Shown here: positions 37,896 through 46,361 of the stretch, one piece after another
Position numbering within the stretch: position 1 is the stretch's first letter
How the letters are laid out: every line of letters starts with the position of its first letter
Assembly: GCA_035634255.1 (NCBI GenBank)
Contig: DASQDI010000166.1
Coordinates: forward strand, 1 to 64,000
Origin: DATLMR01 sp035634255
Lineage (GTDB): Bacteria; Acidobacteriota; Blastocatellia; UBA7656
Length of the DNA stretch: 64,000 nucleotides
Direction of reading: 5' to 3'
Translations under genes and position numbers: made by a program
The notes under the pieces: model-generated
Told to the model about the DNA's origin: nothing
What the model saw: the letters and a program-made list of their open reading frames with translations, nothing else
The model's database searches: none

Positions 37896-37986
37896 CCTAA
37901 CAATGGCATGCAGTGGAGCGCGGGCAGCGAGGTTGATCGGTCTACCCGAAGCCTCTGCCCGATCAGGATTACATAGGGCGTTAGAA
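37896..37986 (+). other. attC-like site 3
   Basis: GCCTAAC (37896-37902) and GTTAGAA (37980-37986; last base off the GTTRRRY consensus) frame 91 bp. The inside carries GCATGCAGTGGAGCGCGGGC, as in site 1, and an imperfect palindrome GGGCAGCGAGG/CCTCTGCCC with an unpaired GC as in attC hairpins. An 11-bp hairpin overlaps its left end. Confidence 0.5.
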
Positions 37987-38193
37987 ACATATAGAGGTGG
38001 GTGACCCGAAGCCTGCCTTATGGGCGACTGCCTGTTACAACGCTTTAGCTCCAATTTCTTGATGCGGATAGCTACCGCAAAACACTACTTATGGATGAAG
38101 CGAAGACTAACGTTAATCCTGAATCCTGACCCCCTCCGCGCCGGCAAATCTAAGGGCCATCGCGCGCCTTTCTCGGGCGCTGCAATTGTCCCT

Positions 38194-39042
38194 TCACAGA
38201 TTCGCGCCGCAATACTTGCAGCAGCGCGCGTCCGGGTCATGACCCTCTGCTGCGCACGCGGGGCACGACTGTGTGGTTACATTTTGTTGTCGAGCGGCTT
38301 GAGCGAGTTCCACCGAGACGATGCCGGTCGGGACGGCGATGATACCATAGCCAATAACCATCACGATTGACGCGAGCATTTGACCTAACGGCGTGCGCGG
38401 CGAGAGATCACCGTAGCCGACAGTCGTCAAAGTCACAATCGCCCAATAGATGCTGACGGGGATGTTCGTGAAGCCGTGTTCTTCGCCTTCGATGACGTAC
38501 ATTAGAGCGCCGATGATGACGACGAGCAGCATCACAGCTGAGAGAAAGACGCTGATCTTGCGTCTGCTCGCGCGCAGGGCGCGCCGCAGCGTGTCGGCTT
38601 CCGTGACGTACTCGGACAGTTTTAGCAAGCGGAAGATGCGGAGCAAACGCAATATGCGAATCACCAGCAGGTAATGGCTGCCCGGGACGAGGATGCTGAG
38701 ATAGGTTGGAACGATAGCGAGCAAATCAACGGCGCCGAAGAAACTCGTCGCGTAGCGTACGGGACGGCGCACGCTTATCAACCGCATCAAGTATTCAACG
38801 GTGAATAGCAGTGTGAACAACCATTCAAGAGCGTAAAGCTGCTCTCCATATTGCTCTCTGATGTGGCGGACGCTTTCCAGGATAACTGTTGCGACGCTGA
38901 GAAGAATCAGGCAGATGAGCGCGAAGTCGAAAAGGCGACCGGCGGGCGTATCCGCCTCAAAAATGATCTCATGCGAACGCGCACGCCACCCGGCAGAGGG
39001 GGCTTCCCTAGCAGCGCCTCTTTCGTGTGCCTGCCTATTCAT
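38194..39042 (-). CDS. Voltage-gated-type potassium channel with zinc-ribbon tail
   Basis: 282 residues with six membrane segments. S4 reads RILRLLRIFRLLKL, with Arg/Lys every third residue as in voltage sensors; the pore loop has the K+ filter TVGYGD (TLTTVGYGDLSP). The C-terminal 25 residues hold two CxxC pairs (CPAC and CKYC), a zinc-ribbon-like tail. Likely a homotetrameric inner-membrane K+ channel. It stands alone, with long non-coding flanks. Confidence 0.9.
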   Translation of the reverse strand: MNRQAHERGAAREAPSAGWRARSHEIIFEADTPAGRLFDFALICLILLSVATVILESVRHIREQYGEQLYALEWLFTLLFTVEYLMRLISVRRPVRYATSFFGAVDLLAIVPTYLSILVPGSHYLLVIRILRLLRIFRLLKLSEYVTEADTLRRALRASRRKISVFLSAVMLLVVIIGALMYVIEGEEHGFTNIPVSIYWAIVTLTTVGYGDLSPRTPLGQMLASIVMVIGYGIIAVPTGIVSVELAQAARQQNVTTQSCPACAAEGHDPDARCCKYCGANL

Positions 39043-39535
39043 TCACCATTCATAGCTTATCTTTCGCCTGCGTGTCGAGCCGATGATAATGACCATAGGT
39101 TATAGATAGGAATCTATTGATCTTACCTTAAAGTGAAAGGATGGACTTAGGCACTTCCGCTTCTACGCGCCGCGAAGCCCGCTTGATTCGCGCTTATCTT
39201 CTCTCGCGTCGAGATTCGCGTCGCCACTTTCGCGAGGTCTGCTTCATCTTCGACGCAGGCGAAGTTGCGCGTATACTCGCGACGCAGGGACAGTCCGTAA
39301 CTTGGCCCTGTTTCCAGATAGGAAAGATTTGTTCCGAAAGGGGTATCACTCTGAAAGTCAAGACACACATCAAAGCAGGTCCAGATGATCCTTTAACAAT
39401 CAAAGGCGGCTAATCTCTATCCTGCAACTCCGGGCTTTGCGTGAGAGCGCGAGGCAACATCCCCGCACCGAACCCGTATTTAATTCATGCCGACCAGCAG
39501 CTTCTCGATCATCCTAAAGAGCGCATCGCAATCTA
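39043..39535. other. No supported gene
   Basis: Plus-strand frame 39141-39413 and an overlapping minus-strand frame 39147-39368 are both open, but neither has a recognised motif or good ribosome-binding site. I see nothing else. Confidence 0.4.
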
Positions 39536-39907
39536 TTAGCTTGTGCCGCGTAAAAGGCGCTGAATCATAGTGAACAAGTTAAATATGGGTATAGGCTTTC
39601 GCATCGCCGCGTTAGCCCCGGCATCAATTGCCTGTGCGAGATTCCCGCTCCCGTAAGCAGAAACCACTACTACGGGAACATGCTTGCAGTCGGGCCGCTG
39701 TCGCAGCCTCTTTATCAGGTCGATGCCGTCGAGGTTCGGCATCTCGATGTCGGTGATGATGAGGTCGGGCGGGTCGCTTTTCAGTGTTGCCAGTCCTTCT
39801 TTACCGTCTACGGCGCTGATAACTGTGTAGCCTTCGTGGGAAAGCAGGGTGGTTAACATTTCGCGGCTATCAAAGTTGTCTTCTACAATAAGTATCTTGG
39901 GGGGCAC
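39536..39907 (-). CDS. Stand-alone CheY-like response regulator
   Basis: 123 residues, receiver only: DN acidic pair in VEDNFDSRE, phosphoacceptor D53 in IITDIEMPNLDG, Ser in VVSAYG and Lys in RKPIP. No output domain, so it acts through protein contacts. No kinase is adjacent within the island; the nearest hybrid kinases are far away. It may be a phospho-relay intermediate (inference). Confidence 0.88.
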   Translation of the reverse strand: MPPKILIVEDNFDSREMLTTLLSHEGYTVISAVDGKEGLATLKSDPPDLIITDIEMPNLDGIDLIKRLRQRPDCKHVPVVVVSAYGSGNLAQAIDAGANAAMRKPIPIFNLFTMIQRLLRGTS

Positions 39908-40215
39908 GGCCTTTCACCTTGGCTCGATTATAGGAAGCATCCAAGACAAGTTTGCGCCGGTTCTTTTCGAAGGTCAACTAAAGCTTTCTGAAGATGTAGA
40001 AAAGCGCGGACAGCTCACCGGCTGGCGGGCTGCCGCAATCGCTCCGATCCATTGCCTACAATATTCCTACTCGGCTCGACCATTGAGATTGGAGCTTAAT
40101 CGTACAGCCCAACTACAAGCTATTCACGTAAACTATTGAATATAAGCGGATATATTTCCGGCACCCCGGTTGCAAACCTAAGTGCAGCAAATATTCTTTT
40201 AGGAGGCACAAACGT
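39908..40215. other. Non-coding gap
   Basis: Divergent spacer between the CheY-like gene and the next plus-strand gene. Apart from the AGGAGG ribosome-binding site at its right end I see nothing clear. Confidence 0.4.
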
Positions 40216-41238
40216 ATGTTACCTCGTATAGCCATCTACGTTTTTGTGGTCGCGTTATTAATCCCAACTTTCGGTCTTGCTCAACAATACCGGGATGGAG
40301 AGAGGCTTAGTAACGTCGATCCCGTTCTGTGGCAAGACCCGGGAGACATTCGATTGCGCGATCTCTCTTTGGGGCCGGGGTCTGCTGAAATTGCGCCCAT
40401 CCCTCCATTTACATTTATCGAAGAGGACATGAGCGGCGAGTCTCCAAAGTTCAAGGTCATGGATGCGAAGGGATTAAAATGGTCCGTAAAATTAGGCCCC
40501 GAGGCGCAGGCCGAGACCGTAGCCACCAGGCTCGTGTGGGCCGTGGGCTATTTCGCCGAAGAAGCCTACTACTTTGATCAGGCCGAAATAAATGGCCTCC
40601 CGCGCCTGTCCCGGGGCCGGGAATACGTGAAGGAGTCCGGTGTCGTATATGGGGCGCGGTTCGAGCCGAGGCGCGACGGTGTTCGACGGGCAGGCACTTG
40701 GGATTGGAATAAAAACCCTTTTGCGGAAACGAAGGAATTGAATGGCCTGAAGGTGATCATGGTCTTGCTCAACAACTACGACGCAAGGAGTGAAAACAAC
40801 CAGGTACTCATCAGCACTGATCCGGAGACGCGCCGACCCGTAGCACGTTACGTGGTTACTGACCTAGGCGCGAGCCTGGGCAGAGCGGGCGGGTTAGGCG
40901 GAGGGCGATCTAAGAACGACCTGGAGGATTTCCTATCCACCAGGTTTGTCCTCGGTACGGAGGATGGCGCGGTGAAATTTGACTACGACACAAGGCCGAC
41001 AAAGCTGGGGGTGGTCTCTGTCCTCTACCCGCCCTACTATAAGGGGGAAGTCAAGAAGGAGAAGAGTATGCGCGGTATCCCGGTGGAGCACGCCCGGTGG
41101 ATCGGTTCGCTGCTGTCGCAAATCTCCGATGACCAGTTGCGGGATGCATTCAAGGCGGCGGGCTATGATACCAGGACGATGGAAGAGTATGTCCTGGCGC
41201 TGCGCCAGCGAATTAGCCAGCTAACGCGCCTCAGGTAG
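40216..41238 (+). CDS. Secreted conserved protein of unknown function
   Basis: 340 residues with a signal peptide (about 1-23, ending GLAQQ) and AGGAGG upstream. Notable blocks are DPGDIRLRDL, FTFIEEDMSGESPKFKVMDA, LKWSVKLGPEAQAETVATRL, MVLLNNYDARSENN and RYVVTDLGASLG. Similar blocks recur in exported acidobacterial proteins; the order (substrate-clasp Lys, then NN and D-L-G) recalls kinase-like HipA/PI3K folds, but I do not claim activity. It stands alone, followed by a ynfA relic. Confidence 0.72.
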   Translation: MLPRIAIYVFVVALLIPTFGLAQQYRDGERLSNVDPVLWQDPGDIRLRDLSLGPGSAEIAPIPPFTFIEEDMSGESPKFKVMDAKGLKWSVKLGPEAQAETVATRLVWAVGYFAEEAYYFDQAEINGLPRLSRGREYVKESGVVYGARFEPRRDGVRRAGTWDWNKNPFAETKELNGLKVIMVLLNNYDARSENNQVLISTDPETRRPVARYVVTDLGASLGRAGGLGGGRSKNDLEDFLSTRFVLGTEDGAVKFDYDTRPTKLGVVSVLYPPYYKGEVKKEKSMRGIPVEHARWIGSLLSQISDDQLRDAFKAAGYDTRTMEEYVLALRQRISQLTRLR

Positions 41239-41340
41239 ACGCCGGCCGGAGGGAGGATGAAATGTTTGAGCCGCCCCGTACGCGGACAAATCTTTGATCA
41301 TAAACCCGTCTATAGCGTTATCCCTACTCCCCAGCCTACT

Positions 41341-41561
41341 ACCTTCGGCCAGGTGTATGCCGCTTACGGAGACTGGTTTGTGGCCCTATCAATACTGTGG
41401 GCTGGCTCGTAGACAAGCAACCTCCCGACCGATTTGACATTATAGGGGCCCCCATCTGTCTCGGCGGCGTTGCCGTGATTATGTATTGGCCCCGACCTAA
41501 CAGCACTACTTCGCGCCCCGCATTTGACGGCAGGTCAGGAGGGGGCCTTGCTGCTATTTGA
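41341..41561 (+). pseudogene. YnfA-family (small membrane protein) relic
   Basis: One frame reads TFGQVYAAYGDWFVALSILW, then a one-base shift gives GWLVDKQPPDRFDIIGA and ICLGGVAVIMYWPR, the well-known C-terminal half of YnfA. The N-terminal half is absent. Frameshifted and truncated. Confidence 0.75.
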
Positions 41562-41991
41562 GCCCGAATTCTTCACGGATGAACTCTTTGACCCCTTCAC
41601 GTCCCTTTAGGCTCAGCCAGGCCGGGCCGCCTTCCCGCTCTACCACCAGCTCGAAATCAAAGAAAGGGCAGCATAGCCGCTCGTACACTATGAACTCGGC
41701 CAACTCCTGGACGGTCGATGAGTCAGCGGAGAAACGTAACGCATAGCCATCCTCCAGCTCCTTCACTTCTTGCTTGCTGCTGTTGAGCTTCTTGATTAGA
41801 GCTGTATACCGCTTCCGCTGCTCGGCGTTTAACGCCCCTACATTACAGGCGAATGGCGACTCTTTTCTTTTATCATCTTTCATACCTGCCCCCGGTTGCT
41901 GTTGTATTGCCGGCGCAGAGCCGATGGCGAAGATATTCAGGCTCAACACAAATAGCGTCATGAGAGTGCGAATCACATTTCTTTTGTTCAT
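41554..41991 (-). CDS. Small exported protein in the MerR operon
   Basis: 145 residues: signal peptide (about 1-25, MNKRNVIRTLMTLFVLSLN), then a domain with FACNVGALNAEQRKRY, LEDGYALRF and VYERLCCPFFDFEL, with paired Cys. Similar small proteins sit beside MerR-type regulators elsewhere; function unknown, possibly metal or thiol binding through CNV and CC (inference). Start 41991 has GAGAGGAA close upstream; 41994 is equally possible. It lies 40 bp after merR on the same strand and probably shares its promoter. Confidence 0.75.
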   Translation of the reverse strand: MNKRNVIRTLMTLFVLSLNIFAIGSAPAIQQQPGAGMKDDKRKESPFACNVGALNAEQRKRYTALIKKLNSSKQEVKELEDGYALRFSADSSTVQELAEFIVYERLCCPFFDFELVVEREGGPAWLSLKGREGVKEFIREEFGLK

Positions 41992-42034
41992 CATTTCCTC
42001 TCTCTCAATTCTGATAAAGAACAACGGATGGCTC

Positions 42035-42454
42035 CTAAGCCTGGGCCTTTGTGGATGGCTCCATAGGGTAATCAAGCCGGTCGAGGACTCGGCAAACAGG
42101 CTGCTTGTCACCACACCCGCAAGCCAGGGCGACGTTGACCAGATCATCACGCATGCGCTGCAAATCGCGTATCTTCTCTCCGATGCTGCGAATCTTAGCC
42201 TCAAGAATTGTTCGCGCCTGGGCTGTGTTACCAGGGCGCGATTCCTTTAGCTCAAGAAGTTGAGAGATTTCGATTAAGGTGTATCCGAGTTCTTGGGATC
42301 GCTTGATGAACCGGACCCGCTGTAGCGCCTCCGCTGAATAGGTCCTGTACCCCGATGCGAGCCGGGCCGGTTCCCTTAAGAGCCCGCGCCGCTCGTAAAA
42401 GCGTATAGCCTGAACGGTGACTCCGGATTCTTTAGCCAGTTGTCCGATCTGCAT
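42035..42454 (-). CDS. MerR-family transcriptional regulator
   Basis: 139 residues: winged helix (about 1-70; IGQLAKESGVTVQAIRFYERRGLL), dimerisation helix (about 80-110) and a Cys-bearing tail CGCGDKQPVC. Family members distort a 19-20 bp promoter spacer when they bind a metal or other signal. Mercury-type MerR needs a Cys before the long helix as well; here that region reads KESRPGN without Cys, so the ligand is not classical Hg(II) coordination. Its own promoter carries a matching operator (42478-42509). Confidence 0.9.
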   Translation of the reverse strand: MQIGQLAKESGVTVQAIRFYERRGLLREPARLASGYRTYSAEALQRVRFIKRSQELGYTLIEISQLLELKESRPGNTAQARTILEAKIRSIGEKIRDLQRMRDDLVNVALACGCGDKQPVCRVLDRLDYPMEPSTKAQA

Positions 42455-42477
42455 TAACTCTCCTTTAAGCCGCCAAA

Positions 42478-42509
42478 AGTATGCACCCTATACTTAGGTA
42501 TAGAGTCAA
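42478..42509 (-). promoter_or_regulatory. MerR-type promoter with 20-bp spacer and dyad
   Basis: On the minus strand: -35 TTGACT (42504-42509), -10 CATACT (42478-42483) and an over-long 20-bp spacer. The dyad CTATACCTAAGTATAG (42488-42503) fills the spacer next to the -35. This is the textbook layout for MerR control, and it drives merR and the small exported protein. Confidence 0.85.
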
Positions 42510-42588
42510 GTATAGATGCGAGGTGAGCCTTTTGATAGTTTTAAGAGTGTAGAATGAGCATTCTAAATCCGCATGACTCTGAATTTAG

Positions 42589-42624
42589 CTATGGGCGGCC
42601 CATCGGCTGGCGAGCCGCCCATAG
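42589..42624. terminator. 11-bp hairpin between merR promoter and the degenerate gene
   Basis: CTATGGGCGGC and GCCGCCCATAG pair perfectly around a 14-nt loop. No U run on either strand. Probably ends the minus-strand gene relic at 42643. Confidence 0.4.
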
Positions 42625-42642
42625 TTCATCGGGACTGACTCT

Positions 42643-43015
42643 TTACCCCCGCCTCATTACTTCCTCCGCCGTCTCCAATTCTTCTAAAGCGGCGGGCAAC
42701 CATGCTCGGGTCTGTTGGGCGAAAGCCTCGGCCGACTGGCCGGAGAGGTTGCCAATGTCGATGATCGCCTGCGTCACTATGTCGTAGACTCTCGGCCGGC
42801 AAACCTCGCATACCTGCTTTTGCTTAGAGTGTGACTGCTCAACCTTCCTTGCATAGGGTTTAGGATGCTAAAGAACTGCGCCCCACGTTCTACCAGCCCC
42901 GGCGGGCAGGTCTCAAAGGCATAAGTGAATTCTTCAATCAACTGCTCGTCTGTACGATCTTCAGGGCCGGGGATGAACATATCGCGGATGGCCCGGAAGA
43001 ACGAGGGCGAAAGTG
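42643..43015 (-). pseudogene. Unrecognised gene, apparently frameshifted
   Basis: On the minus strand one frame reads SFFRAIRDMFIPGPEDRTDE and GLVERGAQFFSILNP. Near 42800 the coding-like frame changes to CEVCRPRVYDIVTQAIIDIG and continues to a stop at 42643-42645. Family unknown. Two overlapping small genes are the alternative to a frameshift. Confidence 0.4.
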
Positions 43016-43098
43016 GTCGGTCACAGAAGATTAAACCCCCGACCTTTGGGTTATGAGCCTATCAAAATATTTGCCCGTCTTTCGTTTTCTTGTGGTCG

Positions 43099-43132
43099 CC
43101 GCAGCCATCAGGTTAGGCCCTGGTGGCTGCGG
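43099..43132 (-). terminator. Hairpin downstream of the methyltransferase gene
   Basis: CCGCAGCCA and TGGCTGCGG form a 9-bp stem about 35 bp after the minus-strand gene end; no U run. Confidence 0.35.
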
Positions 43133-43167
43133 GCGATCAAAGGAAATCCTACAATCTCAACTTATCC

Positions 43168-43947
43168 TTAAGCAGACTTTGCTTTTCGGCTCGCAGATAC
43201 GCCGCCGGCGATTGTTTTGCCGAACCGTAGAGGCAGTATCATCGGCACACGCTTTTGATAGCGCCTGTACTCATCGCCGTGAAGGCTAATCAGATCTCTC
43301 TCTTCAAACTGTATCGCCATCAATATGTACAGGGTCGTGGCTATTGCGAAGACGAGATGTGCGACCGTCATCGTAGGCGTCGCCCAGAACGCGAACAGCC
43401 AGCCCAGGTAAAGCGGGTGACGGATGAGACGGTAAGGGCCGGGCGTCCCGAACTTGAGCGGCGTGTAGTCTCTGCCGATCAGAAATAGATAGACCTGTCT
43501 GAGCCCGAAAAGATCGAAATGGTTTATCAGAAATGTGCTGATCAAAACTAGCAGCCAGCCCATTGCGCACAGCCCGTACAGGGCGGCGCGGAGCGTCGGC
43601 TCTTGCAGGTTCCAAACCACTCCCCCCACAGGTCGCCACTGCCAGAACAAGACGATCAACGCCAGAGAGGAAAACAGCACGTATGTGCTGCGCTCGGCCG
43701 GTTCGGGAATAAAGCGAGTCCATACGCGCTTGAACCAGGGCCGCGCCATCAGGCTGTGCTGGAAGGCGAACAGGGCGAGCAGGCCCGCGTTTATCAACAA
43801 GGCCTCGCCCAGCGGGCCTGCCGGCCCCGAATCAATCGTCTTTGGAACGATCATATTGCCGATGAAACCCGCCGCGTAGAGGAAGGTACCAAAAAAGACC
43901 AGGTAGCACAGCACGCCATAGACGAACGTTGCAATCCTATTAACCAT
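43168..43947 (-). CDS. mddA: NnrU/isoprenylcysteine-methyltransferase-fold protein, MddA-like
   Basis: 259 residues, about six membrane segments. Conserved blocks are FQHSLMARPWFKRVWTRFI, PEPAERSTYVL, FWQWRP, YTPLKFGTPGPYRLIRHPLY and FEERDLISLHGDEYRRYQ. The RHPLY and FEERDL-xx-HGxEY motifs form the SAM site of the ICMT/PEMT fold. The N-terminal HSLMARPWFK block is typical of proteins assigned as methanethiol S-methyltransferase (MddA), which makes dimethyl sulfide from methanethiol. The family is certain; the exact substrate is from recollection of close homologues. Confidence 0.75.
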   Translation of the reverse strand: MVNRIATFVYGVLCYLVFFGTFLYAAGFIGNMIVPKTIDSGPAGPLGEALLINAGLLALFAFQHSLMARPWFKRVWTRFIPEPAERSTYVLFSSLALIVLFWQWRPVGGVVWNLQEPTLRAALYGLCAMGWLLVLISTFLINHFDLFGLRQVYLFLIGRDYTPLKFGTPGPYRLIRHPLYLGWLFAFWATPTMTVAHLVFAIATTLYILMAIQFEERDLISLHGDEYRRYQKRVPMILPLRFGKTIAGGVSASRKAKSA

Positions 43948-44002
43948 TAGAATCTCCTTGCAAAGCTATAGTTACGTATAAGGGAGGCGAACACCACAAA
44001 GG

Positions 44003-44041
44003 CACAGGGGCACGAGGTTTCGAATCCCTCGTGCCCCTGTG
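44003..44041 (-). terminator. 15-bp perfect hairpin after the peroxidase-like gene
   Basis: CACAGGGGCACGAGG and CCTCGTGCCCCTGTG pair perfectly with a 9-nt loop, about 12 bp beyond the minus-strand gene end. Only a short U-rich patch follows. Confidence 0.6.
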
Positions 44042-44052
44042 GTTTATGTCGC

Positions 44053-46305
44053 TCAATAAGCGATGTCGCCCCTGGCGGAATTCTTCAGAGAGATCGCCTG
44101 ATTGATCAACTGATTCCTCAGATTCGCGCTCGGGGTCGCCTGCGCCAGGGCGTCTATGGCCGCCGCCTGACGCAGTTTCTTCTGAGCTTCGGGATGCAGG
44201 TGACCGCCACCAAGCACCTCGATGGCATCCTCAAGCTCCGATATTGAGAGCTTGATCAGTTCCTGCGCCTGCGAGAGACTGGTCGCGGATTTAGCCCTGT
44301 TCTCCAGGTCGACAGAGGACCGGATGTTCTCCAGCACGTTGATGACCCTTAGAAAAGCGGCCACCGCTTCCACTTCGGTCGCCTCCAGGTGTATCCCTAA
44401 CCCATCCGGGTCGAGGTTCTTGATGTTCTGGCCTATAGGCGAGTTATTGAAGGACTCACTGTTGTAAAACTCCACGGCGCCCTCTATGGTCGTGATCGAG
44501 TTGTCGTGGAAGAAAGGTCCGGTGTCGGCCGCCTCCACTAACACGGGCGTGTTGAAGGTCCGCAAGTTTAGATCAGCGGGGGGGACAGGCGAGTTTACAT
44601 TCGCGTTTCCGAACCCTAAGAATTTGCCGTTGCGGTATATCGGGTCTCTTCCGAAGCCGCCGTCCGGGGGTATGTTCTGCGCGGGGACCACCAGCGTGGC
44701 CGGGCGGAAAGGCTGATCCTCTACCCCCGTGTCGAAGTTGGAATTGGTCGGGGCCGCGCCGGTCCCGGGATCGTTATTCCCGCCAAAGAGAGCGCCCTCG
44801 ACGAAGTCGCCCGCGCCGGCATTGAAATGGCACAGCAGGCATCTGCCCGCCCCCTTTGAAGGCTGATCGAAGAGGAGCTGGCCATTAAGGGGGTTGATGA
44901 TGCTCCCGGGATTGTTGAAGATCTCCTGTCCTTTGCTTGCCTTTTCATTCTTCAGCTTCAACGCCCCCGCCCCGGCCAGTTTCAGGTTCTCTTTGCGCCC
45001 CAGAGATTTCTGGAAGGCCTCCAGCGCGTCCAGTTGTGCCACGGTAGGCAGCGTGAAATCTACGCCGGGGACTCTGTTCAGGGTCTTCGTGTAGTGCTGG
45101 ATAATCGCGCCTATCATGAAGTCCCTCAAAGTTCCCGTAGCCTGGTGAACCGTTCCGTCGGCGAGCGTGAAGGTACCGACGGGCGCGCCGTCGCCGCTCC
45201 ACCCGACTCTCTCCACCGGCGGCACGATAGGCCCGAGGGGAGTGTGTGTCTCATCGAACTGGGACGGCGCAAGCGTGTCCGAGAGCATGGCCAGGGTGTG
45301 CGGCACACTCCGCATCACGAACTTGTTAGCCGGGTCCTCGAACCCATCGACGTTCTCCAGGATCAGGCCGAATTTCCTCATCAGGACCGGGTTCTCGAAA
45401 TTCTGAGAGAGGGCCGGGGTGAATTCGGCGACGAACAGCGGATCGGTCGGCGGGAGTGTCGCTATGAACTCGGGGTCAATGGTGAAGTTGTTTTGCTCGC
45501 GGTGGCACGAGCCACAGGTCCTTCCGTTGCCGTTGAACGTGCCATTGAAGAAGGCGTTCCTGCCCTCGGTGATGAGCTGCTCCAGGGCGGTTGACGGATT
45601 CGGTATCGGCCCTATATCGGCCTCGGCTGTGGGGGCAAAGAAGCTGGCCAGCTTCTCAAGGAAGCCCTTCGCGCGGGCGGCCCGCGCCGGCCTGTCGCTG
45701 TCTGAAAGCACCCCGAATCGGCCCTGTTTTTCGCTACGGTAGAGCCTGTGGAAGAGCGTGGTCTGTCCGGTCAGAAGCCTCTCCTCGACGGGGCTACGGC
45801 CCGCGCGCGTGACCGCTATGAAATCCGCTTCGAAGTCCGGGGAGACCTCGAAGCCGGCGTCGAGTTTTGCGACCCCGTTTTCGTGGGTGAACGTGCCCAC
45901 ACGCACTAAAGCGTCTCCCTCCTCCGGCAGGACCGTGCCGCCGGGGGCGGAGCCATTGTCTACGAGCCAGAAATCCAACGCCAGGGTCTCGGGGAAGCCC
46001 CTGACCTCCACCGACACCGTCTTATCTATCATATTCAACCTGGCGAGCCCGTAGGTGCTGGCCTGCTCGGACGCCGTGACACGGCCCGGGCTCATCGGCA
46101 GGACGATGTTGCGCTCCCCACTGCTCCGTTCGAAGTTGGCCGCCCAGGCCCTGTAGCCGGCCTCAAGCGTTTCAACGCTGCCCAGGCCCGTGCTGAGCTG
46201 GCCGTCGTCTGGATTGGTTGCCCCTTCGCTCTGAAGAATGAGCCCCCCGAATAGAGACAGGACGAAGGTAAAAATTATCATGAGCTTAAATGTTCTTGGC
46301 TTCAT
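44053..46305 (-). CDS. Di-haem cytochrome c peroxidase-like protein with N-terminal beta domain
   Basis: 750 residues: signal peptide (about 1-28), a beta-rich domain (about 50-200; VSVEVRGFPETLALDFWLVD), then a MauG/CcpA-like region with two haem c sites, CGSCH near 263 and CLLCH near 490, and FNTPVLVEAADTGPFFHD near 590. The helical C-terminus has few motifs. Periplasmic; family members reduce peroxide or carry out redox modification. Longer than ordinary CcpA (about 350) because of the N-terminal domain. The ankyrin lipoprotein gene upstream (57 bp) is on the same strand. Confidence 0.85.
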   Translation of the reverse strand: MKPRTFKLMIIFTFVLSLFGGLILQSEGATNPDDGQLSTGLGSVETLEAGYRAWAANFERSSGERNIVLPMSPGRVTASEQASTYGLARLNMIDKTVSVEVRGFPETLALDFWLVDNGSAPGGTVLPEEGDALVRVGTFTHENGVAKLDAGFEVSPDFEADFIAVTRAGRSPVEERLLTGQTTLFHRLYRSEKQGRFGVLSDSDRPARAARAKGFLEKLASFFAPTAEADIGPIPNPSTALEQLITEGRNAFFNGTFNGNGRTCGSCHREQNNFTIDPEFIATLPPTDPLFVAEFTPALSQNFENPVLMRKFGLILENVDGFEDPANKFVMRSVPHTLAMLSDTLAPSQFDETHTPLGPIVPPVERVGWSGDGAPVGTFTLADGTVHQATGTLRDFMIGAIIQHYTKTLNRVPGVDFTLPTVAQLDALEAFQKSLGRKENLKLAGAGALKLKNEKASKGQEIFNNPGSIINPLNGQLLFDQPSKGAGRCLLCHFNAGAGDFVEGALFGGNNDPGTGAAPTNSNFDTGVEDQPFRPATLVVPAQNIPPDGGFGRDPIYRNGKFLGFGNANVNSPVPPADLNLRTFNTPVLVEAADTGPFFHDNSITTIEGAVEFYNSESFNNSPIGQNIKNLDPDGLGIHLEATEVEAVAAFLRVINVLENIRSSVDLENRAKSATSLSQAQELIKLSISELEDAIEVLGGGHLHPEAQKKLRQAAAIDALAQATPSANLRNQLINQAISLKNSARGDIAY

Positions 46306-46361
46306 AAGTCTTTCTCCTCAAAGACTGATCCTGGTAGATCGTTTTCAGATAGTTCCTAACC

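Larger units (their letters stand above)
36998..38193. other. Long intergenic region with hairpins, dyads and an attC-like site
   Basis: No gene I can support. It holds a 9-bp stem with CTCT loop (37205-37226), two related dyads (37392, 37459), an 11-bp hairpin (37867-37899) and attC-like site 3. A plus-strand frame 37554-37976 (GTG start) runs into the attC-like site and resembles nothing I know; I leave it uncalled. Confidence 0.5.

Noticed and set aside
37554..37976. Plus-strand frame with GTG start before attC-like site 3
   Set aside because: No recognised motif, runs into the attC-like site and covers a perfect hairpin; kept only as a note.
39141..39413. Plus-strand frame of 90 codons
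   Set aside because: An opposing frame of similar length covers it, and neither has coding features I can defend.
43110..43118. GTTAGGC motif near 43112 as a further attC core
   Set aside because: No matching inverse core nearby; it lies in the loop of an ordinary hairpin.
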